From NCBI RefSeq assembly GCF_018380615.1, contig NZ_JAGYVZ010000009.1, positions 126,098 to 190,097 of the forward strand: a stretch of DNA of 64,000 nucleotides, given 5' to 3'. The translations under genes were made by a program, and so were the position numbers. This DNA is from Flavobacterium psychroterrae (GTDB taxonomy: Bacteria > Bacteroidota > Bacteroidia > Flavobacteriales > Flavobacteriaceae). The notes beneath the pieces are model-generated. The model made no database searches. It was not told the DNA's origin and was given only the letters and a program-made list of their open reading frames with translations. The first letter of the stretch is position 1. Every line of letters begins with the position of its first letter. Below, piece after piece: positions 43,238 to 52,652 of the stretch.

Positions 43238-44286
43238 GTGTAAAAATTATAACGGTTGCAAAGCAACTACCACAATATTCCCGCGAAACGGCTGATATTC
43301 TCCCAATGCTGGAAGGATGGCTTCACGGACAAGACGAACGTTTTATTAAAAAAGTAAAAAAGATTTTTGAAGGTGCCGCCGTAGACAAACGCTACTCTAT
43401 CATGGATCCTGCCGAAGTTTTTACGGCAACATCATTTGAAGATAAAAACGATATTTATAGTCGGGAAGTGATTATTTTGGGCGAACAAGTACTGGAAAAA
43501 GCACTTAAAAAAGCAGACTGGGATCCACAATCGCTGGATTATATAATTACGGTAAGCTGTACCGGAATTATGATTCCGTCATTAGATGCTTATCTTATCA
43601 ATAAAATGAAATTGCGCCAAGATATTGTGCGCCTGCCAGTAACCGAAATGGGTTGTGCTGCAGGAATATCAGGCATTATATATGCCAAGAATTTCCTGAA
43701 GGCAAATCCCGGAAAACGTGCTGCGGTAATTGCGGTTGAATCTCCTACGGCAACATTTCAGCTGGATGATTTTTCGATGCCTAATATTGTCAGTGCAGCA
43801 ATTTTTGGTGATGGAGCCGCATGTTGTCTTTTATCATCGTATGAAGACGATAATGGTCCTGAAATTATAAATGAGGAAATGTATCATTTTTATGATGCAG
43901 AACATATGATGGGATTTAAACTCACGAATTCAGGATTGCAAATGGTTTTGGATATTGAAGTTCCGGACACGATTGCGTCACATTTTGAAGATATAATTCA
44001 TCCTTTTCTTGAAAAAAATAACTTAGCAATCAAGGATATCGACCATATGATTTTTCATCCCGGCGGAAAAAAGATTGTAAATACAGTCGAAGCCCTTTTT
44101 TCAGGATTAGGAAAAAACATTGATGCTACAAAAGAAGTTCTCAAACAATATGGAAATATGTCGAGCGCCACAGTTTTATATGTTTTAGAAAGCATAATGG
44201 ATGAAAATCCTAAAGCCGGAGAAAAAGGATTGATGCTTAGTTTTGGACCTGGATTTTCGGCGCAACGGGTTTTATTACAATGGTAA
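43234..44286 (+). CDS. Type III polyketide synthase (chalcone synthase-like)
   Basis: A 350-residue thiolase-fold enzyme. The Cys-His-Asn triad of type III polyketide synthases is visible: Cys141 in 'VTEMGCAAGISG', His in 'MIFHPGGKK', Asn in 'YGNMSSATV'. 'MLSFGPGFSAQRVLLQW' is the expected C-terminus ('GFGPGlt.E..lL'). Such enzymes extend an acyl starter with malonyl-CoA and cyclise it to pyrones, resorcinols or naphthalenes. With an FAD enzyme and a methyltransferase next to it, an oxidised, methylated phenolic or quinone product is plausible. The starter may come from the dedicated ACP system encoded downstream. Confidence 0.92.
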   Translation: MSVKIITVAKQLPQYSRETADILPMLEGWLHGQDERFIKKVKKIFEGAAVDKRYSIMDPAEVFTATSFEDKNDIYSREVIILGEQVLEKALKKADWDPQSLDYIITVSCTGIMIPSLDAYLINKMKLRQDIVRLPVTEMGCAAGISGIIYAKNFLKANPGKRAAVIAVESPTATFQLDDFSMPNIVSAAIFGDGAACCLLSSYEDDNGPEIINEEMYHFYDAEHMMGFKLTNSGLQMVLDIEVPDTIASHFEDIIHPFLEKNNLAIKDIDHMIFHPGGKKIVNTVEALFSGLGKNIDATKEVLKQYGNMSSATVLYVLESIMDENPKAGEKGLMLSFGPGFSAQRVLLQW

Positions 44287-44339
44287 TTATTTAGAAAAAT
44301 CTATTGAATTGAATTACTTGCATATAAAATTAGATACTG

Positions 44340-44455
44340 ATTTTACCGATTCACTATCGCGAAAACGCAGATAAAAACAGATTTTAAATCATTGAAGTTT
44401 TATTTTAATTAAGAAAAAATCCGTTTTTATCCGCGCACAATTAAAAGCGGATTCC
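44340..44455. repeat. Interspersed inverted repeat (ATCCGTTTTTATCCGCG family)
   Basis: The gap between the polyketide synthase and the dehydratase carries TTTACCGATTCACTATCGCG then AAAACGCAGATAAAAACAG, and an inverted partner AAAAATCCGTTTTTATCCGC. The same words form a larger inverted pair at 57880-57995. Confidence 0.65.
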
Positions 44456-44525
44456 ATATGAACTATTTTAAATTTATTATAACAATATATTTACTAAGAA
44501 ATCAATCGGTCAAATAAAACAAATT

Positions 44526-44963
44526 ATGGAATTGAACACTATTATAGCACAATTGCCTTACAGCAAACCTTTTTTATTTGTAGATGAATTGTTGCATGCA
44601 GATGAAAACAGTGTGAGCGGAACGTTTACTTTTAAGGAAGATCTTGATTTTTACAAGGGTCATTTTAAAGATAATCCTGTTACTCCGGGCGTAATCCTTA
44701 CAGAGACTATGGCGCAGATTGGTATGGTTTGTCTGGGGATTTATTTGCTTGGCGATAAATTTAATAAAGAAACCGTAATTGCTTTTACATCGGCAGATAT
44801 GCAGTTTTTAAAACCCGTTTATCCTAACGAAAAAGTAACGGTAACATCTCAAAAATCATTTTTCAGGTTTGGTAAATTGAAGTGTGATGTAATTATGACA
44901 AACGAAGCCGGACAAGAAGTCTGCAAAGGCATTTTGGCGGGTATGATTACAAATAAACTATGA
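44526..44963 (+). CDS. 3-hydroxyacyl-ACP dehydratase (FabZ/FabA-like hotdog)
   Basis: A 145-residue hotdog-fold protein with 'FYKGHFKDNPVTPGVILTET', containing the FabZ-type catalytic His46 and Glu60, followed by 'MAQIGMVCLGIYLLG'. In fatty-acid or polyketide chain building it dehydrates 3-hydroxyacyl-ACP. It overlaps the ketosynthase gene by 4 bp. No ketoreductase is encoded in the set, so reduction must be supplied by housekeeping FabG or the product is unusual. Confidence 0.85.
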   Translation: MELNTIIAQLPYSKPFLFVDELLHADENSVSGTFTFKEDLDFYKGHFKDNPVTPGVILTETMAQIGMVCLGIYLLGDKFNKETVIAFTSADMQFLKPVYPNEKVTVTSQKSFFRFGKLKCDVIMTNEAGQEVCKGILAGMITNKL

Positions 44964-46234
44964 AAAAACGAGTTGTCATAACAGGTTTAGGCGTAGCAGC
45001 TCCAAACGGAGTTGGAATTCCTGCGTTTACAAAAGCCTTAAAAAATGGCGAATCAGGAATCAGGCATGATGCTCAATTAGAGCAATTACAATTTTCCTGT
45101 CAGATTGCGGGTCAGCCACAAATATCTGATGAACTAAAATCCCAATATTTTACAGAACTTGAATTGCGCGGTTTTAACAGTACCGGAATTTTATATGGCG
45201 TTATTGCAGGAATCGAAGCCTGGAAAGATGCGGGATTAACAATAGAAAACAATGAAAATCCGGATTGGGACAGCGGAACTATTTTTGGATCCGGAACATC
45301 CGGAATCGATAAATTCCGCGAAAGCATTTATAAAATAGACGAATTACAAGTTCGCAGACTTGGCAGTACTGTTGTGGCACAAACCATGAATAGTGGCGTG
45401 AGTGCTTATCTGGGCGGAAAACTGGGACTTGGAAATCAGGTTAGCACAAATTCATCTGCCTGTGCTACAGGAACCGAAGCTATTATGATGGCGTTTGATC
45501 GCATACAATCCGGACAGGCAAAACGAATTTTAGCAGGAAGCACGGGCGATAGCGGACCATATATTTGGGCGGGATTTGATGCTTTGCGCGTTTGCAGTTC
45601 AAAATATAATGATAATCCGGAGTTAGGATCACGACCTATGAGCGGTTCTGCAGCGGGATTTGTTCCCGGAAGCGGTGCCGGAGCTTTAGTTATCGAAGAA
45701 TTAGAAACTGCCTTAGAACGAGGAGCCACAATTTATGCCGAAATATTAGGCGGAAATGTAAATTCTGGCGGACAGCGTGGCAACGGAAGTATGACGGCAC
45801 CAAATAGTACCGCCGTTCAACGTTGTATTACCGGCGCGTTGAACAATGCCGGAATTGCTGCAACTCAAATTGATGCCATAAACGGACATTTAACGGCAAC
45901 TACAAAAGACAGTCTCGAAATTGAAAACTGGACAAAAGCATTGGGATTATCAGGTGCTGATTTCCCTCATATCAACTCCTTAAAAAGTATGACGGGACAT
46001 TGCCTAAGCGCAGCCGGAAGTATTGAAAGTGTTGCCACGGTTTTGCAGCTTCATGAAGGTTTTATATTTGGAAACACAAATTGCGAAGATCTTCATCCGG
46101 AAATTACCGCTTTAATTGATCCGTTAAAAGTGCCATTAAAAACAATAAATAGCAATCCTGATATAATTGCCAAAGCAAGTTTTGGTTTTGGTGATGTAAA
46201 CGCCTCTATCATTTTTAAAAAATTTCAAAAATAA
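44960..46234 (+). CDS. Beta-ketoacyl-ACP synthase (KAS II-like)
   Basis: A 424-residue condensing enzyme: N-terminal 'RVVITGLGVAAPNGVG', catalytic Cys168 in 'NSSACATGTEAI', and the two active-site His residues in 'INGHLTATTKDSLE' and 'SMTGHCLSAAGSIE'. The usual 'H.T.T...D' motif is intact. It is translationally coupled to the dehydratase and followed 4 bp later by an acyl carrier protein. It probably extends an acyl chain for the type III synthase or for a separate polyene/aryl lipid. Confidence 0.9.
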   Translation: MKKRVVITGLGVAAPNGVGIPAFTKALKNGESGIRHDAQLEQLQFSCQIAGQPQISDELKSQYFTELELRGFNSTGILYGVIAGIEAWKDAGLTIENNENPDWDSGTIFGSGTSGIDKFRESIYKIDELQVRRLGSTVVAQTMNSGVSAYLGGKLGLGNQVSTNSSACATGTEAIMMAFDRIQSGQAKRILAGSTGDSGPYIWAGFDALRVCSSKYNDNPELGSRPMSGSAAGFVPGSGAGALVIEELETALERGATIYAEILGGNVNSGGQRGNGSMTAPNSTAVQRCITGALNNAGIAATQIDAINGHLTATTKDSLEIENWTKALGLSGADFPHINSLKSMTGHCLSAAGSIESVATVLQLHEGFIFGNTNCEDLHPEITALIDPLKVPLKTINSNPDIIAKASFGFGDVNASIIFKKFQK

Positions 46235-46238
46235 TTAT

Positions 46239-46493
46239 ATGAACAAAGAAGAACTTATTGCTCAGCTAAAAGTAATTATAAAGCCGTACACTACAAATAC
46301 GGAAGCTTACGACAATCTTACCGAAGAAACAGATTTTATTAATGATTTGAATATAAACTCAGCTAATCTGGTTGATATTATTCTGGATATTGAAGAAGCC
46401 TTTGATGTTGTAATTGATAATACAGACATGGAACGTATGCTTGACGTAAAAACTTCGGTAGAAATTATAGAAACAAAACTTGCTGCAAAATGA
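46239..46493 (+). CDS. Acyl carrier protein
   Basis: An 84-residue acidic protein with 'DLNINSANLVDIILDIEEAF'; Ser41 in the L-x-x-x-S-x-x-x-V context is the phosphopantetheine attachment residue (usual motif D-S-L, here N-S-A). It is a dedicated carrier for the neighbouring ketosynthase and dehydratase. It overlaps the phosphopantetheinyl transferase gene by 4 bp, which fits its modification by that enzyme. Confidence 0.88.
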   Translation: MNKEELIAQLKVIIKPYTTNTEAYDNLTEETDFINDLNINSANLVDIILDIEEAFDVVIDNTDMERMLDVKTSVEIIETKLAAK

Positions 46494-46999
46494 TTGGTAA
46501 TGATGTCATAGATATCATACAATCACGCAAAGAAAGTAATTGGCAAAGAAAAGGTTATCTCCAAAAAATCTTTACAAGTCAGGAACAACTATTGATTTCA
46601 AATGCACCAGATCCTGAAATAATGGTCTGGCTGCTTTGGAGCATGAAAGAAGCGGCGTATAAAATTTATAACCGTCAAACCAAAATCAGAGCTTATATTC
46701 CTCAAAAATTGATTTGCTCCATCATATCGCTAAATCACGATTATAGTAGTGGTACTGTCAATTGTGCCGAAAATAGCTATTATACCAAAACATTTATTGC
46801 TCCGGAAACTCTTCACACAATTGCCGTACAATCTCTAGACAGTTTAAATAATGTAGTTGAAATCGAAAACAAAAACATTATTAAAGACATTAGCGGAATT
46901 CCGTATTTAACTTCTTCCCTATCAAATACATTTCAGGACGTTTCTATTAGTCATCATGGTAAATTTGAAAAAGTAGTAACCATCAGGCCAGCATTTTAA
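46490..46999 (+). CDS. 4'-phosphopantetheinyl transferase family protein
   Basis: A 169-residue protein beginning 'MIGNDVIDIIQSRKES', which gives the G-x-D magnesium motif, and with 'WLLWSMKEAAYKIYNRQTK', the W-S-x-K-E-A-x-x-K motif of the family. It transfers the phosphopantetheine arm from coenzyme A to the Ser of the carrier protein encoded just upstream. Length is between AcpS-type and Sfp-type enzymes. It closes the biosynthetic operon. Confidence 0.88.
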   Translation: MIGNDVIDIIQSRKESNWQRKGYLQKIFTSQEQLLISNAPDPEIMVWLLWSMKEAAYKIYNRQTKIRAYIPQKLICSIISLNHDYSSGTVNCAENSYYTKTFIAPETLHTIAVQSLDSLNNVVEIENKNIIKDISGIPYLTSSLSNTFQDVSISHHGKFEKVVTIRPAF

Positions 47000-47376
47000 A
47001 AGTTATTTAAGATTTATTCTAAATATATAATTCCAAAAACCTTTATTTAGTATTAAAACATGGGAATTATGTAACTAAAAAAGTAAATTATATAAAACTA
47101 AGATAGGTCATGATTCTACATTTATAAAAAATAGAATAGTACTGTATTAATTTTTTTACAATTTTTCTAAAGAAATTAGTTTGTAATAACTATCTTTTAT
47201 AACCGCTTACAATCAAATATTTATGACAAAATCTGACTCTTCAACTTTCTCTTATTTTTTATACTGCAAATAAAACTTTTCGAGACTTTTTATAATTGCG
47301 TAGTTGTTATTTGCAATTATAACATCCCACATTTAAATGATAATATCAAAACCGAATAACACATTAATTTACAATC
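47000..47376. other. Intergenic region before the response regulator
   Basis: A 377-bp AT-rich gap without open frame, repeat family member or clear terminator. It probably holds the promoter of the response regulator gene, but no reliable -33/-7 pair was seen. Confidence 0.4.
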
Positions 47377-47751
47377 ATGAAATACAAAAATATCTTACAA
47401 ATTGATGATGATTATGATGATTGTGATTTTTTTTCTGAAGCTCTCGAAGAAGTTTCTACCGCGGCGTACACTGCAATTCATAACCCAATACATGCTTTAC
47501 AGCAACTTGTAAATCAAGAAGTTCGCCCTGATCTTATTTTTCTTGATATTAATATGCCTATTATGACAGGAATTGAGCTATTAGCCGAAATCAAAAAAAA
47601 GGAAAATATTAGTCATATACCTATTATAATATTTTCAACTTCGATTACTACCGAAATAAAAAATCAGATAAAACTTTTAGGCGCAATTGACTATTATATT
47701 AAGCCTAATGATTTTAGTTCGTTAAAAAATCTTTTAAAGTCTTTGACCTAA
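47377..47751 (+). CDS. Single-domain response regulator (CheY-like)
   Basis: A 124-residue receiver domain. The acidic pocket is 'QIDDDYDD' (Asp10-12), the phospho-acceptor is Asp57 in 'DLIFLDINMP', the Thr/Ser position is in 'IIIFSTSITTE' and the conserved Lys in 'YYIKPNDF'. There is no output domain. Such Bacteroidota stand-alone receivers usually relay phosphate from hybrid or bacteriophytochrome-type kinases. The large CheB-CheR-kinase gene starts about 490 bp downstream and is a possible partner. Confidence 0.9.
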   Translation: MKYKNILQIDDDYDDCDFFSEALEEVSTAAYTAIHNPIHALQQLVNQEVRPDLIFLDINMPIMTGIELLAEIKKKENISHIPIIIFSTSITTEIKNQIKLLGAIDYYIKPNDFSSLKNLLKSLT

Positions 47752-47753
47752 AA

Positions 47754-47778
47754 AAAAGACCTGATGTACAGGTCTTTT
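47754..47778 (+). terminator. Rho-independent terminator
   Basis: Stem AAAAGACCTG / CAGGTCTTTT with a 5-nt loop, directly after the response regulator stop codon. It may serve both strands, since the next gene is on the minus strand. Confidence 0.8.
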
Positions 47779-47812
47779 GGCAGTAGAAAAACAACTTATG
47801 GCTTCCAAAACA

Positions 47813-48061
47813 TTAATTTGGTGTTGTTGGACTTGTTGAAACAGTATCTTTACGAGTTGTTGTAGTGGTACTTTTCTTTTTACTAGTCGTAGGATTTGTG
47901 TGTGTTTCTGACTTATGAGTCGTTGATTTTTTTTCAGTTTTCGTACGATTATTTACGATCGTATCTGACTGTGTTTTCGATTTTTTCGACTTAGGAGTTT
48001 CCTGCGCGGTGGCAAAACTTACGATCCCAATCATTGCAATTGTTACAAATAAATTTTTCAT
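47813..48061 (-). CDS. Small secreted Ser/Thr/Lys-rich protein
   Basis: An 82-residue protein with a clear signal peptide ('MKNLFVTIAMIGIVSFATAQ', cleavage after 'ATA' or 'TAQ') and a low-complexity mature part rich in Lys, Ser and Thr ('KSKKSKTQSD', 'TTSKKKSTTTTTRKDTVSTS'). No family recognised. The mature chain is probably disordered and periplasmic. Confidence 0.65.
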   Translation of the reverse strand: MKNLFVTIAMIGIVSFATAQETPKSKKSKTQSDTIVNNRTKTEKKSTTHKSETHTNPTTSKKKSTTTTTRKDTVSTSPTTPN

Positions 48062-48213
48062 AATATTGATTTTTAAGTAATTAAATATTCTATTAAATTA
48101 TTATATCGTAAATTTTAAAAAGATTGAAAACATAATCTTACATTTTTAATAATAAATTATTATAACATTTCCATTTTCACAGAAAGACTTTCTTTTAATA
48201 GTAAAAGACTTCC

Positions 48214-48221
48214 TATCTTTG
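48214..48221 (+). promoter_or_regulatory. Bacteroidota -7 box (TATCTTTG)
   Basis: TATCTTTG fits the TAnnTTTG consensus and lies 19 bp before the ATG of the CheB-CheR-kinase gene. A TTTC near 48190, about 20 bp upstream, could be a weak -33 box. Confidence 0.55.
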
Positions 48222-48239
48222 ATTTAAATACAAGCTTAC

Positions 48240-51200
48240 ATGAAACTTCCTGAAACAACACAACCTGAACATAGAAAGCAGGATTTCCCAGTAGTGGGAA
48301 TTGGAGCATCTGCCGGAGGGCTGGATGCTTTCAAAAAATTACTTCAGGAAATCCCTAAAGATTCCGGAATGGCGTACGTGATTGTACAACATTTATCTCC
48401 TGACCATTCGAGTAATTTAACCGAAATATTATCTCAACACACACAAATTCCTGTTCATGAAATTGTTAATGACATTAATCTTGCTCCGGATAATATATAT
48501 GTTATTCCGGAGAATAACAATTTAGTAGCCGAAGACGGTGTTTTGAAATTACACACAAAAACGCGTGCCGAACGCAAAAATGCAACCATAGATATCTTTT
48601 TTGATTCATTGGCAGAAATACATACGACATTTGCAATTGGCGTAATTTTATCAGGAACTGCTTTTGACGGAACATATGGTTTAAAAAAAATAAAGGAATT
48701 GGGCGGCGCAACCATTGCACAAGATCCTGACACAGCGGCTTTTAAAGGAATGCCTCAAAATGCGATTGATGCAGATGTTGCTGATTATGTCCTGGCGCCG
48801 GAAGCTATAGCGGAACAACTATTAAAAATATATAAAAGTTACACAACCAATTACGGTTATACTGATGAAGAGCATATTCCTAAAAGTGAAGAGGAAACTT
48901 TGCAGCAAATCCTTAATCTTGTTTTTTTAAGAACAGGAAATGATTTCCGTCATTATAAACAACCTACCATCAGAAGAAGAGTTGCCCGAAGAATGGTTGT
49001 TGTTCGCAAGGAATCACTTCAGGATTATTATAATTTATTACGAAATGATAAAGCCGAACAGGAAGCATTATTCAATGATTTCCTGATTCCGGTTACGTAC
49101 TTTTTTCGTGATACTAAATTTTTTGAATCTCTGCCAAGTATTATTTTTCCGCAATTAATTCAAAATACAGTAAATAATAATCTGCGTGTTTGGGTTCCGG
49201 GATGTGCGACCGGTGAGGAAGCGTATTCTCTCGCGATCAGCATTCATGAATATCTTGTCGAAAAAAACAATAAGGATATAAAGGTTCAAATTTTTGCTTC
49301 GGATCTTTCAGAGAAATGTATTGCACAAGCCAGAACAGCTATTTACTCTGCTCAGGATATCCAACATGTTTCTCCGTCAAGGCTTCAAAATTATTTTACA
49401 AAACGTGATGGACATTATCACATCAATAAAGTAATTCGCGATATGTGTATTTTTGCGGTCCATAACTTTATTAAAGATCCGCCTTTTGCAAGAATTGATC
49501 TTGTTTCGTGCAGAAATGTGCTGATTTATTTTGATCCGTTTTTACAGAATAAAGTTTTGAGTTCCTTTCATTATTCCCTTAAGGAAAAAGGAATATTATT
49601 TCTTGGACAATCAGAAACTATTGTCAACGCACCCAATTTATTTGATCCGTTAGGGAAACAAATAAAAATATTTACCCGCAAGTTTGCAGCAGGACGTTAT
49701 GTGCCTGAAGCATTCAAGCCGGCCAATATTAATTCGCGGGAAAAAACCGAACTTCAAAATAAAAAAATGCCTGAAACCGATTTCAGAAAAATTGCAACAG
49801 ATATTTTGTTCCTTAAATATACTCCTGCAAGCGTTATTATTAACGATCATCTTGAAATTGTTCATTTTCATGGAGATACAAGTTCGTTTTTATTGCCATC
49901 TCCTGGAAAACCTAATTTTAATATCTTAAAAATGGCTCGTGAAGGCATTAGTTTTGAACTTCGCAATGCCATTTTGAAAGTAAAAAAGGATAATAAAAAT
50001 GTATTTAAAGATAATATCGCCGTAAAAGATCAATCCTATCTTGCCGCTTTTGAGGTTGTTTCTATCCCAAATGATGAGGAACATCTTATGGTTCTTTTCT
50101 ATAAAAAACCACTTCCTGATTTGGATTTGGATCTTAAATTAAAAAGAAAAAAAACCGATTTGCTTCGTATTGATGAACTTGAAAGTGAGTTAGCGCAATT
50201 ACGTGAAGATATCAAGCGTGTAACCGAGGAACAGCAAACGGCTTTTGAAGAATTACAAACTACAAATGAAGAATTATTAAGCAGCAGTGAAGAATTGCAG
50301 GCAATGAATGAGGAACTGGAAACATCAACAGAGGAACTTCAGTCTAATAATGAAGAATTAATGTGCGTAAACGATGAATTACTGGATCGTCAGGAACAAT
50401 TGATTTCGATGAGAAATTATTCTGAATCGATTTTTAAGACCATTCGCGAACCTTTATTAATTATCGATAAAGACTTTTTTGTAAAAAGTGCTAATCCCGC
50501 TTTTTATAAATATTTTGAAACTACCGAAAAAGAAACCGAAGGTTATTCCTTATTTGAAATTGGGGATTGCCAATGGGATATTCCGGAATTCAGGAATTTG
50601 ATTACCAAAATGCAGGGTGAAAAAACATCTATTGAAGATTTTAAAGTTGATACAACCTGCAAAGGAATTGGTAAAAAAATCATGATGGTCAATGCGCGAA
50701 AAATTATTGATGCCAAACCTGCCGGAATGATTTTACTGGCGATAGAAGATATTACTGAAATAATTACTGCCAATCATTTACTGACAATCAAAAATGCAGA
50801 GCTGGAAACACACAACGAACAATTAGAAACATTTAGTGCTGCGGCAAGCCATGATTTACAAGAACCGCTTCGTAAAATACATATGTTTTGCAAACGAGTT
50901 ATTGATAATGAACCGGATATATCCGAAAACAGTAAACACAATCTGGAACGCATGTTATTTGCAGTTACTAATATGAGTCAGTTAATTGCTGACCTTATCA
51001 GCTATTCTCGCATTAACTTTATAGAAAAAGAATTTAAAAAAACAGATTTGAATTTGCTTTTGAAAAAAACGCTGTCAGATATAAAAGATACAATTCTGGA
51101 GAAAAATGCTGTAATAACAGTATTGCCATTTCCGCAATTAGAAGTAATTCCGTATCAAATCCAGCAGCTTTTTAACAATCTGGTTTTAAACGCTATAAAA

Positions 51201-51518
51201 TACACAAAAGAAGGGGTTATTCCTGAAATTAAAATCGAAACGCAACAACCATCGACAGATGAAATTCTTGAAATTGGTGGAGATAAAGACATCAATTATG
51301 TAAAAATCTGCATTACTGATAACGGAATTGGTTTTGATCAGCACTATTCAGAAAAAATATTTAATCCGTTTTTTAGATTGCACAGTAACTACCAGTATCA
51401 CGGCAGCGGTTTAGGACTAACCTTAGTCAAGAAAATTGTATTGAATCATGAAGGATTTATAAAAGTTGTAAGCAGCATTAATCAAGGTACTTCATTTTAT
51501 ATTTACTTGCCTTTATAA
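48240..51518 (+). CDS. CheB-CheR-PAS-histidine kinase fusion
   Basis: A 1092-residue multidomain signalling protein. Residues ~18-200 form a CheB methylesterase domain ('VGIGASAGGLDAFKKLLQEI', 'VILSGTAFDGTYGLKKI'). Residues ~215-480 form a CheR methyltransferase domain ('RRRVARRMVV', 'VWVPGCATGEEAYSLAI'). A long Glu-rich coiled coil ('TTNEELLSSSEELQAMNEEL'), a PAS domain ('IFKTIREPLLIIDKDFFVKS') and a histidine kinase follow: His871 in 'AAASHDLQEPLRKI', 'NAIKYTKEG', 'GIGFDQ' and 'GSGLGLTLVKKI'. This architecture occurs in bacteria without classical chemotaxis receptors. No receiver domain is fused, so a separate response regulator is needed. Confidence 0.93.
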   Translation: MKLPETTQPEHRKQDFPVVGIGASAGGLDAFKKLLQEIPKDSGMAYVIVQHLSPDHSSNLTEILSQHTQIPVHEIVNDINLAPDNIYVIPENNNLVAEDGVLKLHTKTRAERKNATIDIFFDSLAEIHTTFAIGVILSGTAFDGTYGLKKIKELGGATIAQDPDTAAFKGMPQNAIDADVADYVLAPEAIAEQLLKIYKSYTTNYGYTDEEHIPKSEEETLQQILNLVFLRTGNDFRHYKQPTIRRRVARRMVVVRKESLQDYYNLLRNDKAEQEALFNDFLIPVTYFFRDTKFFESLPSIIFPQLIQNTVNNNLRVWVPGCATGEEAYSLAISIHEYLVEKNNKDIKVQIFASDLSEKCIAQARTAIYSAQDIQHVSPSRLQNYFTKRDGHYHINKVIRDMCIFAVHNFIKDPPFARIDLVSCRNVLIYFDPFLQNKVLSSFHYSLKEKGILFLGQSETIVNAPNLFDPLGKQIKIFTRKFAAGRYVPEAFKPANINSREKTELQNKKMPETDFRKIATDILFLKYTPASVIINDHLEIVHFHGDTSSFLLPSPGKPNFNILKMAREGISFELRNAILKVKKDNKNVFKDNIAVKDQSYLAAFEVVSIPNDEEHLMVLFYKKPLPDLDLDLKLKRKKTDLLRIDELESELAQLREDIKRVTEEQQTAFEELQTTNEELLSSSEELQAMNEELETSTEELQSNNEELMCVNDELLDRQEQLISMRNYSESIFKTIREPLLIIDKDFFVKSANPAFYKYFETTEKETEGYSLFEIGDCQWDIPEFRNLITKMQGEKTSIEDFKVDTTCKGIGKKIMMVNARKIIDAKPAGMILLAIEDITEIITANHLLTIKNAELETHNEQLETFSAAASHDLQEPLRKIHMFCKRVIDNEPDISENSKHNLERMLFAVTNMSQLIADLISYSRINFIEKEFKKTDLNLLLKKTLSDIKDTILEKNAVITVLPFPQLEVIPYQIQQLFNNLVLNAIKYTKEGVIPEIKIETQQPSTDEILEIGGDKDINYVKICITDNGIGFDQHYSEKIFNPFFRLHSNYQYHGSGLGLTLVKKIVLNHEGFIKVVSSINQGTSFYIYLPL

Positions 51519-51521
51519 TCA

Positions 51522-51556
51522 AAAAAAAAGATACCATAACGGTATCTTTTTTTTTT
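51522..51556. terminator. Bidirectional terminator
   Basis: AAAAAGATACC / GGTATCTTTTT with A runs on one side and T runs on the other, between convergent genes. Confidence 0.9.
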
Positions 51557-52019
51557 AATCTTCAACTTTAATTGTTTTAATTTCTATTTTATTGTACTGG
51601 GCAATTGATTGAGGTTCGTTCCAGTAATCTATAACCGTTTTTATAACCTCTTTAAATTTTGTATAATTAAAAGGCTTTACAAAATAGCTGTGCGTAGGTA
51701 AAGAATAGGGATCGATTACAAAACTTTGTTCAAAAAGTGTTGTAAAAAACAAGTACGGACAATTGAACAATGTCCCCACTCCGTTATCAGGGTTAACCTC
51801 CATGACTTTATAATTCATCACATTCAACAATACAATATCAGAGAAAACCAAAAATGGTTTAATTTCATGACGAATCATATAATTACAAGCCGTCTCGGCT
51901 GTATTAAAATAAATAATCTGATTAGTGTAGTTTAACTCTGCAAAAACTTCAATAAATAATTTACGATCTTCCTGTTTATTTTCTATTATTACAATTGGGC
52001 CTTTTCTATTCATAGTCAT
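51555..52019 (-). CDS. Single-domain response regulator (diverged)
   Basis: A 154-residue receiver-like protein, convergent with the kinase fusion. 'PIVIIENKQEDRKLFIEVF' replaces the usual Asp pair by Glu-Asn; the acceptor is Asp61 in 'LVFSDIVLLN'; the Lys is in 'SYFVKPFNYTKF'. An insert of about 20 residues follows the acceptor ('VMEVNPDNGVGTLFNCP'). There is no output domain. It is a possible partner of the adjacent kinase. Confidence 0.82.
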   Translation of the reverse strand: MTMNRKGPIVIIENKQEDRKLFIEVFAELNYTNQIIYFNTAETACNYMIRHEIKPFLVFSDIVLLNVMNYKVMEVNPDNGVGTLFNCPYLFFTTLFEQSFVIDPYSLPTHSYFVKPFNYTKFKEVIKTVIDYWNEPQSIAQYNKIEIKTIKVED

Positions 52020-52174
52020 TATCTTTAAATTCTACATTGATAATGTGAGCTTTGTAACACACAAAATACAATGTAAATATTTTAAAATTTAGCCAAAAAC
52101 ACCTTACAAAATCTCTATTTGCGTTTATATAATTTTCATTTGGAAATTTTTAATTGTTAATATTTTGCAATATT

Positions 52175-52440
52175 GCCCACGGATTTTACGGATTATACTG
52201 GTCAGCACAGGTTTTTTTATACCTGCGACATCTGTGTTAAAGTTTTATTGAAAATTGTCATTCCCAGAAAACGATCTCATTAAATAGCTGCGCACATAAG
52301 TCAATCTTTGACGAGTTACAAGTCTGATCCTTCCTTCGTCAGGATGACAATAATGAGATGAAATGCGCGTGAACCATTTTAATCCGTAAAATCCGTGGGC
52401 AATAATTTGATTCGTGAAAATTCGTGAAATTCGTGGCAAA
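52175..52440. repeat. Interspersed repeat bounded by 20-bp perfect inverted ends
   Basis: GCCCACGGATTTTACGGATT (52175-52194) and its exact reverse complement AATCCGTAAAATCCGTGGGC (52381-52400) flank about 186 bp, followed by AATTCGTGAAATTCGTGGC. It belongs to the CCGTGGGC family. The rest of the 52020-52652 gap has nothing recognisable. Confidence 0.75.
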
Positions 52441-52652
52441 CCTTTTTTAATCATTTTACTCATGTCATCTTTGGCTATTATTATAATTTCTATTAATAGC
52501 AAAAAACTAAGATGCTGATAATTATATAAGTACTCGTTTAAATTTTATAATTAAATGTGATATGTTCAGACTAATTTTAACTTAATCTTTTAGCATTCAA
52601 TCAGCTGAGTCGAAAGATTACTTTACTATTTATTAATTTAATATCTAATATT

